A DNA stretch of 64,000 nucleotides from Ryuthela nishihirai. Its lineage: Eukaryota > Arthropoda > Arachnida > Araneae > Heptathelidae. The stretch lies in NCBI GenBank assembly GCA_038380435.1, contig JAWZYU010000019.1, forward strand, positions 28,297,801 through 28,361,800, given 5' to 3'. The position numbers and the translations under genes are program-made. Shown here one piece after another: positions 53,608-63,994 of this stretch; position 1 is the first letter of the stretch; the number at the start of each line of letters is the position of its first letter. The notes beneath the pieces are model-generated. The model saw only the letters and a program-made list of their open reading frames with translations. It had not been told where the DNA came from and did no database searches.

Positions 53608-56245
53608 ATTAAAAACTTGAATGTTATCTGCTGTTATGCCCTCACTGAGGATGCCGATGAGGATGAGCAGAATAGGTTTTACGGACAACTTCAGGATATC
53701 TTGAATTCTGTCAAGAAAGGAGATATTACCCTTGTTCTTGGTGACTTCAATGCCAAAGTTGGTACTGACTCTGACCGTTGGGGAGGGGTGATAAGTCCTT
53801 TTGGTATTAGTAGCTGCAATGGCAATGGGCAACGTCTCCTACAGGTAAGTTAACTCAATGGATTCAGAATAACTAACACTTATTACAAACACCGCAACAT
53901 ACATAAGTACAATGGGTTTCACCTGATGTGCTGCATAAGAATGTGATTGATTATATATTAATTAACAGCAAATGGGCTAGTTCTGTTAAGAATACCAGGG
54001 CATATAGGGGAGCTGAAATTGGATATGACCATTACCTTGTTAAAAGTGTCTTGCAAATTAAACTTAAAAAGTGTTGTGCTAAAGTTAAAAATTTACCTTT
54101 AATACTGAAGCTCTGAAAGATCTAGTTATAGCTAAAGTTTACCATGATAGGTTACTTAGTCATTATGACAGTCATGGTTTGCTTACTACTGAAGTTGAGG
54201 AAGAATGGGAGTTTTAAACAGGCTTTTTTGGAAACTAACAGTACTCTTTTAGGAAACAATGAGCAGAGGAGACAGAATTATTTGAATGATAAGGCACTTG
54301 AGCTTATTTCAGAAAGAAGGAACTGAAGGAATGTCCGTAATCAGTAACCTAATAGTCCAAATAGAAAGGATTACAGAGAGCTTAATAAACGTGTAAAGGA
54401 TCAGTTAGCTGTTGATAGCAATCTTTGTCTTGATAGCTAAGCTGACAAAGCCGAGGAAGCAGTTAGACAACACAACAACAGAGAGCTGTGCCAGATAGTT
54501 AATATTTTGTGTGGTAGAAAACGTACAGTCATACAGGGATTGAAGGATAAACAAGGTAAGGTTATAGAAGGGGAGGTATCTGTCATGGCTAGGTGGGCTG
54601 AGCATTTCAGCGATGTTCTAAAGTATGTGGTTAGTTCTACTCCCATTGTTAGTAATGATGATAGATGCATTGGTGGCTTTAATGTTGGCCCTATAACACA
54701 ATCTGAAGTTATTTTGGCTGTTTCTAAACTTGAACTTCATAAATCCCCAGGGGTAGATGAAATTACTACAGAAATGCTTAGAGCTGGGAATATTTCGGTT
54801 ACCACTTGGATGACTGAAATTTTGGATATCTTTTATGATAAAGGCATGGTTCCTAAAGATTTTACCAGAGCTATTATTATCCCTATTTTCAAAAAAGGTG
54901 ATCGTAGTTCTTGTGATAACTATAGGGGTATCAGCCTACTTTCTGTTCCAGGTAAAGTTCATTCCATAATTGTGCTCAATAGAATTAAGAATCTGGTTGA
55001 CAGTCAATTGCGTGGTGAGCAATGTGGATTCAGAAGTGGTAGGGGATGTGTCGATCAGATATTTGCACTTAGGCAGATTCTTGAGAAATGTTTAGAGTTT
55101 CTAAAACCTTTTGATTGCCAGCTTTGTTGATTTCAAAAAGGCTTTCGACTCTGCTGATCGACATAATTTGTGGTTCATTGTGAGATCATATGGTATACCA
55201 GACAAGTTAGTTAACATAATGAAAGCTCTCTATAATAATACTGAGTCGTGTGTGAGAGTTGGTAAATCTTGAAGCAATTGGTTTAGCATTACCTCTGGTG
55301 TTCGACAAGTGTGCATTTTGTCTCCTTTTCTCTTTAGTTTGATTATTGATTATGTTATGCGAAATTCACTTCAAGGGAAAAATTTTGGCCTTAAATGGGC
55401 TGGAGATACGAAAATGTCTGATTTAGATTATGCTGATGATTTAGCCCTTTTGGCAAATGATGTTGATGAGATGAACTCTTTCATTCGAGCTGTTGATGAG
55501 ACTGGTAGTAGAGTAGGTTTGGTTATAAACAGAGAGAAAACTAAAGTGATGAAAATTGGTCAGGCAGGATGTGATTCAGTTCATCTGAATGGTTGCAGTC
55601 TTGAGCAGGTGTCACAGTTTAATTACCTTGGGAGCTATGTAACAGATAATGGTGATGTGCGGCATGAGATTAACAGACGAATAGGGATTGCTGCCGGGAC
55701 TTTTAAGAATCTATGGAGAGTGTGGAGAAATAGGCGTATACACCTAAAGATTAAAATTAGGCTGTATAATAGTTTGGTTCTTTCTAGGGTTAGTTATGGT
55801 AGGGAAACTTGGACACTTTGTAAACAAGATAACAGGAAACTAGATGCTTTTGATTCCAGATGCTTACGCAGTATCTTGGGCAATAGGTGGTTCAACTTTG
55901 TAACTAATGATGAGGTTAGGCAAAGGAGTTTGCAACCTCTTTTAAACAGCATATTGTGCAGAGAGAGACTCCGTTGGTTTGGCCATGTTGCCCGTATGAA
56001 TAATTATAGATTGGCGAATAGGGTTATGAACAGTGTGCCTAAAGGTCTCAGAAAGAAGGGTAGACCTAGGATGCGGTGGGCAGACAATGTCAAACAGGAC
56101 CTTGTTAGAATTGATGTGCAGTGGCCAGATGCAGTAGATGTAGCTCAGGATAGACTTGCTTGGAGAACTAAATTGCACGGTCTGGTTGGACCTCCGTAGC
56201 CCATGGCTGTTTGAGGATGATGATGATGATGATAATAAAAATATC
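53608..56245 (+). pseudogene. RTE-like LINE, endonuclease and reverse transcriptase, decayed
   Basis: In order: endonuclease pieces LNVICCYALTEDADEDEQN and TLVLGDFNAKVGTDSDRWGG (53614-53780), then IDYILINSKWAS and GYDHYLVKS (53945-54050), the DFNAKVG and DH catalytic motifs; linker ARWAEHFSDVL (54585); RT palm and fingers LHKSPGVDEITTEML, AIIIPIFKKGDRSSCDNYRG, CGFRSGRGCVDQIF (54735-55065); FVDFKKAFDSADR (about 55128-55160); ITSGVRQVCILSPFLFSLII; and the catalytic LDYADDLALLA (55423-55455). The C-terminal domain runs to 56199. It nicks target DNA and primes cDNA synthesis. Breaks: frameshifts near 53850, 54110 and 55125, a TGA at 55270, and GVRQGC changed to GVRQVC. The 3' end is a (GAT)n tail at 56214-56234, typical of RTE-style elements. 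Confidence 0.9.
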
Positions 56246-56963
56246 ATGTACCTATGTATCATGTACCTATAAATTATGATGTACCTATGGGACACTTTTG
56301 GGGAGATGAACGTTAAACCAAAGAAGTTGAACTTTGACGAACTGGGGACACTTTTGTGACACGTTTGGGGAGATGAACGCTCATCTCCTCAAAAGTGTCC
56401 CATAGGTTAACATGGGATTCCCTATACTTTAACAATGACCCAGAACTCTCATTTACTACACTACTTACGAGACTGATGGCTAATTTTATTCAACCTCTAT
56501 AATTCCTTCAAAAGTATTTTAAAGTAACAGTGTATCATATGCAAAATTTCAAAAGTACGTAATCAACTGTTTAGGAAACTTTATTCGGAACACTTGAAAA
56601 TACAGATTTCTCACATTATAATACAGTAACAACAAAACATTGTTGGTTAAATATAAATGTTTATTGTTCACGCTGTGTTACGAAATCAAAATTAGGCTGA
56701 AAGGAATTAAAAAACCCTTCAAGAATAGCATATCGCCTATGGGGAATAATGGATATTCGTTTTCAATAAAAGAAGTTTTCTCCCTTTTGTACCCTTTAAT
56801 AGTGGGAATTCGAACTACTGATTCATTTGGAAAATGCAAATAGTATTATTTCATTAATATCTTTAAATCACAAAAATAATATTTCATTTATCTGTTGGGA
56901 AAAAAAATAAAGTTGCATTTCTCATCACCCTGGAGATAAAGAGTGAAATCTTTGTTTCTAATG
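56246..56963. other. Short repeats near the LINE end, otherwise nothing
   Basis: ATCATGTACCTATG phrases recur at 56240-56290. GGGGAGATGAACG occurs in direct copies at 56299 and 56360, near complementary phrases (CATCTCC), forming a weak inverted repeat. Confidence 0.4.
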
Positions 56964-56965
56964 TA

Positions 56966-57179
56966 CAGTCGCTCAAAAAAATATCCGAACACTATGGTTG
57001 ATTGCAGAATTCAGAAAAAATATGTGGCAACGATTTTTTTAGAAATTAGTAATCTGGCAACCTTCGTGTCACGTGAAACGAAGGTTGCCAGATCACTAAT
57101 TTCTAAAAAAATCGTTGCCAGATATTTTTTCTGAATTCTGTAACCAACCATAGTGTTCAGATACTTTTTTGAGCGACTG
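56966..57179. mobile_element. Palindromic Tc1-type MITE, copy 4
   Basis: 214 bp, TA flanks at 56964-56965 and 57180-57181. Arms almost perfectly complementary to a CACGTGA centre at about 57071. The most compact copy, without the central amplification of copy 3. Confidence 0.94.
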
Positions 57180-57181
57180 TA

Positions 57182-57570
57182 CCTCTAATACATTTCAGGT
57201 GTCTCGTACTCCTTAAGTCAGATTTTTGGTATGACCTACTTGTTGATTCAGTTTCTTCCTATCACGTAAATATTGATCCAGATTTATGGTGTCACGCAGT
57301 GTTTTAGCCTTTCTCAGATCACGCGTCCAAGTTCTGAAGGAATGTACAATATTAGTATGTTCGTTTGCAGCAAAGAGAAAATAAGTGGCAGTGTATTATT
57401 TTCATTAAATGAAAAATTTCCGGTCCCTTTATCCAAAATACATCGTCCATTATTACCGGATTCGTTCATCGCGTACTTCTTGATGAAAGTACGGTTGTCC
57501 CTGGGCGTACACGTATCACAGGTTTCGTAACACTTGCACAGTGTGCTGTTTTGATTCGTTTTGTCTTCGA
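57182..57570. other. No gene supported
   Basis: Overlapping short frames on both strands at 57273-57577 have no recognisable domain. Confidence 0.35.
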
Positions 57571-58412
57571 GCTGCACACAATTGGCTAAATGGCCAAGTC
57601 ACAAGGGACCAAAGGGCACCAAAAAAGGTTTGACGAATCGGATCCTCTGGATAGTTCTAAGGGGGGCAAATACTAGCCTCCCGTCAACATAATGGCTAAA
57701 TGCCAGGTCACAAGGACTCCCGAGAGCTCAGAGAAAATTGTGTAAAGGAAACCCACTAAACAGCTGTTAGGAAATCTCCAGTTGGGTTGGGTTGCGTTGT
57801 TTTACCTCTGAGCGGCACTTTTTTGCACACCATGGGCTAAATGGCCAGGTCACATCGACCCCGAGGGCTCAGAGAAGGTTGGGGGAGGGGACCCACTGGA
57901 ACACCTGTTGGGAGACAGATGGTAGCCTCCCGTCAAGGCCATCCAGCGTGTTCTTTAACGTGCACAGGGTATGGCTCTCCCGCACACGGGGCCACGGCTT
58001 AACGTCCCATCCGACGGACGGCGGCCTTTTCAAGCCCATCGGTGTACCCTACTGACCGTGGGCAGGGCGTGGAATTTTTGCGGAGATAAATCTCAACGCT
58101 GACTCAGCTGGGACTCGAACCTGGGAACTACAGATTACGAGCCTGGCGCGCTACCGACTGAGCCACCCCCGCCCCGGGAAATCTCCAGTCAAGGACATCT
58201 AGCGTGGTCTTTAACATGCATACATGATCAGCTTAATGCCCCCATTCGACTGATAACGTCCTTTTGAAGACTCTAGGTATCCTCTTTCTTACAGATGGGG
58301 AGGGTGAGGATTAGCAGAGAAAAATCTGAATGATGGAAAAGCTGGAAATCGAAACTGGGAACTGTAAATTACGATCCCTGGCGCGCTACGACTGAGCAAC
58401 CCCCTTCCCTGA
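57571..58412 (-). mobile_element. SINE-1, very old, duplicated 3' end, split by a young SINE-1
   Basis: Two successive 3' regions (57571-57686 and 57688-57782) precede the insert; the body and a decayed head (GAAACTGGGAACTG..GCGCGCTACGACTGAGC) follow it to 58412. After removing 57783-58189 the copy reads through in register at CCAGT-CAAGG. Confidence 0.85.
57783..58176 (-). mobile_element. SINE-1, full length, young, nested
   Basis: 13-bp perfect duplication GGAAATCTCCAGT (57770-57782 and 58177-58189). Tail (TTGGG)n longer than average. Young CACCATGG and CTACAG; CACATGG has changed to CACATCG. Confidence 0.96.
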
Positions 58413-59775
58413 CCAAGAGTACTGTGATGCTTTAACTGCGAACACCTGCATTACACAGCAGGACAAAAAAATAATACCCGTTAAATTTAAACAAATGTGC
58501 AAACTTGGATAATTTATTAAAACAAAACTTAGCAACAATTTATTATGATCAAGCTAATATATTCTCAGCTTAGTTCCTTTTTATTTGGTGCATGCTTTTC
58601 ACTTGTCTCTAACACGAGAGCCTAGAACTTTTCCTCAAAGAGCACCGAGAGAAAGATGCGAGCGATTTTCTCCGCGTTGATTATCCTCAGCATCCGGCGG
58701 TAATGCTGTAGTTGATGGCAAAGCGCGTAGCATTACAATAGCTGGGCACTCTGCTGCAACTCGGCTGGCTCCTGTTATCTCGCAAACAACATTCTCGAGC
58801 CGGAACATATGCCTTGCCATCAACCACCTCACTCCGAGTATTTGACACCATTATGGTCCCTTTGTTCGGCGCAACTGCTCCATCACGTGCTATTTGTCGG
58901 CGAATACCCTTAAATCTTTAGCAAGACTCGGTGAAAAGAAGGGAAGGATAAGAAGATTGAAAAAAGGAAAAACACACGCACACACATATACTGGAGGAGT
59001 ATAGTCGAATTCGGACGAAATGTCCTTGGATTTTATTTCGAGCATCCTTGTAACACAGTGATGGCATGGTGGGGGGTTAAAGGGGGGGAAGGGGGTGAAA
59101 AAGAGGGAGGTTAGCATAAAATGGAGCTTTTAGACGCGGCCATTTGAAGCAGTGAAGTACATGATGGAAATTACAATGATTACAGATCATGCCTGTACTA
59201 AGAGCATTGCGGAAGGATACATATTCTATCTTGTCATATGACAGACGGTGACTGTACATCATGGTGAGCAGAAAAGTGGGTAGGCTGGAATGGGAGAAAA
59301 AATATAAAAGGGAAATACTCTTCTTTGTTGTTCGTCATCCAAAGGATATAAAGAGGACATAGGTTTTACACCAATGGAAATGTTCGTGTTTCTTTTTCGT
59401 TGCTTCAGGCTGTGACTTCGCATGATAGAAACATTTCCAACAAAAGAGTCAAATCGTGTAGATAAAAATAATTTAGGTAGGTCAAATGCTTTTAATATTT
59501 AATGTTTTCGAATTTGAAATTTTCGGGAGGAATCTTTTCGATAGACTTGTTTTGATCACATAGAGTTATGTGGTCTACAAACGTTTCATTTCCGAATATA
59601 TATATATGCGATCTAATACCACAATTATTTTAGAAAGTGAAAAATAATTTTTTAATGTTTATTTGTTTGTAACTTAATAAAAATAATAATATTCAGAATC
59701 ATTAATAATTTCAGATATAATTTATTTATTAGACAATTATCTAGCAGCCATGTCCACTAATCTTCATTCAGCTTT
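58413..59775. other. No gene supported
   Basis: 58600-59300 is GC-richer and repeat-free; short minus-strand frames at 58635-58832 and 58890-59117 show no domain. The rest is AT-rich. Confidence 0.35.
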
Positions 59776-60011
59776 CGGTAAGGGAGGGCATACCGATGGG
59801 CTTGGAAAGCCCGCCGTCCATCGGATGGGATGCAAAGCCGTGGACCGCGTGAAGGAGAGTTATATCCTGTTTACGCTACAGAATGCATTAGGTAGCCTGG
59901 ACGAGAGGCTATCACTTTCTTCTTTCATTTGCGTTCTTGTGTCCTGGTATTTTAGCCCATTCTCTGCAAAAGAAAAAGGCCACTCAGAGGTAAAAACAAC
60001 GTAACCCAACC
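59776..60011 (+). mobile_element. SINE-1, 5' truncated
   Basis: Starts in the linker (AAGGGAGGGCATACCGATGG) and runs to the ACGTAACCCAACC tail. 5' truncation with an intact 3' end is the normal product of incomplete reverse transcription. Confidence 0.85.
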
Positions 60012-60082
60012 TATCAATAAATCGTCAATAAATCAATCGCATAGATCAATGGCCTATTAATAATCTGTTACAAAAGCAACGA

Positions 60083-60682
60083 GGGACGGGATTTGGCTTA
60101 GTCGGTAGCGTGCCAGGCTCGTGTTCTTCAGTTCCCAGCTTCGAGTCTCATGTGGAACAGGCGGGCTGAATTGGTAGCCTACCAGGCTTGTAAACTGCAT
60201 TACTCAGGTTCGAGTTTTATATGGGTCAATGTAAGATTCTAACAACTGTTGTGCTTTGAGATTCTAAGAGCGTGAACCTGTGGTTCCCCAGATACATGAG
60301 TGACAAGTCCCAAATTTGTAACTTAGGTCCCACCTTTGTAACTCTGTGTTGCGTTCCAACCTATAATGGGACGGGATTTAGAAAATTGCTTTTAAAATGT
60401 AATCTGAAGGATTGGCTTCAGATTGCATTTTAATTCAGATTGCACACGTGTTAAGCTGTTACCCCCGTGTGCAATACCTGTGCATGGGGTCACGGCTTAA
60501 CCCTGTGCACGTTAAAGAACACGCTGGATGGCCTTGACGGGAGGTTACCATCTGTCTTCTAACAGCTATCCATTAAGTCCCCTTCATCCAACATTTTCTG
60601 AACCCTCGGGGTCCTTGTGACCTGGCCATGCAGCCCATTGTGTGCAAAAATACTGGTGCTCAGAGCTAAAACAACCCAACCT
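60083..60682 (+). mobile_element. SINE-1 with two tRNA-like heads in tandem
   Basis: Head 1 at 60083-60152 (GGCTTAGTCGGTAGCGTGCC, B box GCTTCGAGTCTC) is followed at once by head 2 at 60158-60232 (GCTGAATTGGTAGCCTACC, B box GGTTCGAGTTTT). About 245 bp of unrelated DNA comes next, then the family body and tail from 60477 to 60682. It could be a dimer-headed SINE or an isolated head next to a second, interrupted copy. Confidence 0.78.
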
Positions 60683-62331
60683 AGACTAATAATAATCTCT
60701 AATTGACAGAACTGTTGAATGTCCTTCTTTGACACCATTAGTATTGTTAAACCTGGATTTAAATAGGATACTTTGGCCTTAACTTGACATAGTGGTTAGG
60801 GAGCTAGCGACTGTTCCAGCAGGGCAAACTTTGTATGCTGTGTTAGCTACAACTGAGGCAGTGGTCAGCAGTGACTTTAGTCTTAGTAGGGCATGTCCTT
60901 GTATGAGAAGGCATGTAAAACCTACGCGTAGCTTCTAGGATTCTTCTCTGTCCTATACGTTAACAAAAAAAATATTAAATTTTTAATATGTTTTAACCAA
61001 ATATCAGTTTTGATATCATATATATATACTTCGGATCTTGTTTTAGTCACCCTCCCCAACATCTGATCTATTTTTGGAAAAATCTGACATAGAACATTTA
61101 AACTAAAGGCAATTTTAGAACATTTTCGCTGTTTCGAATGAAATTATACTTAGAAAGCTGTTTTGTTAATCTTCACATCACCTTGAAATGAAAGATTTCA
61201 CGTTTGGTTCGATATTTGAAACATTTTACGAAACATCGCTGCATTTTATTTTGAAACTTTTTTTAAGAAAAAAAAAACTGATTGACAAGCAGTATTTTCC
61301 AATAAAATATTTCTTTCACTTTCAGCGTTTTCTAGAGACGGATTCTTGTAGCCGTTTGGATATTTTTCAATAAAATAAAACGTGAGTATTTGGGAAAAAC
61401 TTCAGAAAGATTTTGGTAACTTTCAGAGATGTTTAAAAAAAAGTTGAATATTTTTGTAAATACTTTATTTCATTCCATAAAACATTTTTTTCCTTTAGAG
61501 GTATCAGATATAAAACATTTTTAATAACAATTCTCTTCACACACAGCAGATTTCCGTAAGATATTCCGAGAATATGGAACCAAACCAACTACGAAGAGTT
61601 TTTGATAAATGGAAATATTTCTGCACTATTGAGTGCAGAATTTTTTTTTACTTCCCCCAAAACGATTTTTAACAGAAGGTGAACCACTCAATTTAGACAA
61701 AAGATGCCTTTTCTTATATTTTTTAATGAATTCCACTTTGAATATCATTTAATGATTGATTAGGATCACTAGATTCAGGTATATTACATTTATATTTATT
61801 CTGATCCTCAAATATTATTGCAACAATGAATTTCCCACTAACGAATTAGGCGGATGTTTTGTTAGAGGAATTAATTTTGAGGGATGTGTTACAATTCTTA
61901 ACAAACAGTTACGAAGTAGGGGGATCTTTTATTCGTTTCTTTTTTATTAGAGGTTTTGGAGAGGAGTAGTGCAGTAATAAACTAGAGGAATGTTTTTTGA
62001 GGAACATTTTAAAATATGCATTTTAATATTTATTAACCAGAAGTAACTGAATTGATAATTGATTTTCTTTTTAGAAATGTTATATTAACAAAATAACATT
62101 AAGTATGAGCAACATAGGTAAATAACTAAAGGGACGTTGTTTAGGGCTTTTCTAGGGGAATGTTGTAGTAATTAAAAACAAGAATATGCAGCAGTAACAT
62201 TAAGGAATTTTTCTAAGGCTTTCGGTGGGGGGGAGGTGTTGCAGTAACAAACTATGCGATGCTTTTAATGGGGCCGTTAGGAGATGGGATATGATTAAGG
62301 GGAACAGAGGAGCATGATTGTGGCTCAGTTA
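60683..62331. other. AT-rich, nothing recognised
   Basis: TTAGAGGAAT.. and GCAGTAA.AAACTA phrases recur loosely at 61860-62260, perhaps a very old tandem repeat. No gene. Confidence 0.35.
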
Positions 62332-62468
62332 GAGTTGGGTTGCGTTGTGTCATGTTGTTTTACCTCTGAGTGGCACATGTTTGCACATAATGGGCTAATG
62401 GCCACGTCACAAGGACCCCAAAGGCTCAGAAAACATTTAGGAGACAGATGATAGTCTTTCTTCTGGAC

Positions 62469-62660
62469 TAGGGGTTCTCAAAGTCGGGTACGCGGTAAAA
62501 TATTTTGGGGTACGCCGTGAGAGTTCAAAAGTCGCTATATCTAGTAACAAATTTTATTCCCATTGTTATACTATAACTATAGTTTTATCTATGAAGGGGT
62601 ACGCCAGTTACATACACATTTCCAGGGGGTACGTGAAACATAAAAGATTACGAACAACTA
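62469..62660. mobile_element. hAT-type MITE inside the outer SINE
   Basis: 192-bp relative of 15401-15594 in inverted orientation (starts TAGGGGTTCTCAAAG). 8-bp duplication TTCTGGAC (62461-62468) and TTCTAGAC, the latter reconstructed as TTCTAG at 62661-62666 and complete at 63065-63072 beyond the inner SINE. Confidence 0.88.
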
Positions 62661-62666
62661 TTCTAG

Positions 62667-63056
62667 GGTTGGGTTGGGTTGTTTTACCTCTGAGCGGCAC
62701 TTTTTTGCACACCATGGGCTAAATGGCCAGGTCACATGGACCCCGAAGGCTCAGAGATGGTTGGGGGAGGGGACCCACTGGAACAGCTGTTGGGAGACAG
62801 ATGATAGCCTCCCGTCAAGGCCATCCAGCGTGTTCTTTAACGTGCACAGGGTATGGCTCTCCCGCACACGGGGCCACTGCTTAACGTCCCATTCGACGGA
62901 CGGCGGCCTTTCCAAGCCCATCGGTGTCCCCTACTGACCGTGTGCAGGGCGGGGAATTTTGCGGAGATAAATCTCAACGCTGACCCAGCTGGGACTCGAA
63001 CCTGGGAACTACAGATTACGAGCCTGGCGCGCTACCGACTGAGCTATCCCCGCCCC
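62667..63056 (-). mobile_element. SINE-1 reference copy, full length, young
   Basis: 390 bp with a perfect 14-bp duplication AACAACTATTCTAG (62653-62666 and 63057-63070). On the minus strand: head with A box TAGCTCAGTCGGTAGCGCG, CGT in the anticodon position within GGCTCGTAATCTG, B box GGTTCGAGTCC; linker ending TATCTCCGCAAAATTCC; conserved core GGGACGTTAAGC.. to GTGCACGTTAAAGAACACG; then GCTACCATCTGTCTCC-type sequence (here a variant), CAGCTGTTCC, and the 3' tail CAACCCAACCC. Pol III promoter boxes are internal, as in all tRNA-derived SINEs. All three young diagnostic states are present. Confidence 0.97.
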
Positions 63057-63281
63057 AACAACTATTCTAGACCATCCAGTGTGTTCTGAGAGGATATGAC
63101 TATCCTATTCAAGGTGCCGATGCTTAACGTCCCGTCCAACGGAGGGTGGTCTTTCCAAGCCCATCGGTGTTCATTTTCTGATCGAGGGCATGGTTGGGGT
63201 TAAGCGGAAATAAGTCTGGAAACGCTGGCAGAGATGGGACTCGAAAAAGCAGATTACGAGGTTGGCCCGCAACGTTTGAGC

Positions 63282-63332
63282 CTCCTTCCTATTTCTAGTA
63301 GTTGATGGTCAACTATTCCAAATAGGAAGGAG
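63282..63332. repeat. Hairpin next to SINE head
   Basis: CTCCTTCCTATTT (63282-63294) and AAATAGGAAGGAG (63320-63332) are exact complements; within the loop TAGTTGA/TCAACTA also pair. It begins precisely at the end of the outer SINE. Confidence 0.88.
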
Positions 63333-63651
63333 TGTTCGTGGCTACATGCAAGCTATATCCACGTCGAGAAAATAATTTTATGACCTGCGAAAAATGTGTA
63401 AAAAGTATTGAGGCAGACAGGTACTATTATAATATTATTTTTTTTTACTTCTTTCCTCTGGTCCGTTCATCCCTTCTCTATTTTCTTTCCTTTGACGACC
63501 TTTAGCTCTGAAAGAAAATACCTGGAATTCGGAAATGCAAAAATATCCGACTAGATCGGTGATGTCGTACTTCAACTACTGCAATCGAAGACAGAAACGT
63601 AAATAATAGTCTCACAATTGATATTTTTGCGCCCATTATTCAATTAGTTTC
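63333..63651. other. No feature recognised
   Basis: No frame or repeat supported. Confidence 0.4.
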
Positions 63652-63994
63652 GGGTTGTTTTACCTCTGAGCGGCACTTTTTTGCACACCATGGGCTAAAT
63701 GGCCAGGTCACAAGGACCCCGAAGGCTCATAGAAAGTTGGGGGAGGGGACCCACTGGAACAACTGTTGGGAGACAGATGGTAGCCATTCAGTGTGTTCTT
63801 TAACGTGCACAGGGTATGGCTCTCCTGCACACGGGGCCACAGCTTAACGTCGCATCCGACGGACGGCGGCCTTTCCAAGCCCATCGGTGTCCCCTACTGA
63901 CCGTCGATAGGGTGGGGAGTTTTGCGGAGATAAGTCTCAACGCTGACCCAGCCAGGACTCCAACTTGGGAACTACAGATTACGAGCCTGGCGCA
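63652..63994 (-). mobile_element. SINE-1, head incomplete at window edge
   Basis: Tail GGGTTGTTTTACCTCTGAGC to GAGCCTGGCGCA. The final bases ACAAACA do not match the rest of the head, so either the copy is 5' truncated here or diverges at the window border. Mixed diagnostic states (CACCATGG and CTACAG young, CACAAGG old) and a 25-bp body deletion near 63785. Confidence 0.9.

Larger units (their letters stand above)
62332..63283 (-). mobile_element. SINE-1, old outer copy with nested insertions
   Basis: Tail half 62332-62468 (GTTGTTTTACCTCTGAGTGG to TTCTTCTGGAC) and head half 63073-63283 (CATCCAGTGTGTTCT to a decayed head) join in family order when the hAT MITE and the inner SINE are removed. 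The B box is lost (TCGAAAAAGC). Confidence 0.88.

Noticed and set aside
57792..58055. Recurring protein-like frames beginning GCFTSERHFFAHHGLNGQVTW found at many places
   Set aside because: All are translations of SINE-1 3' regions; the repetition reflects SINE copy number, and the frames differ in stops between copies.
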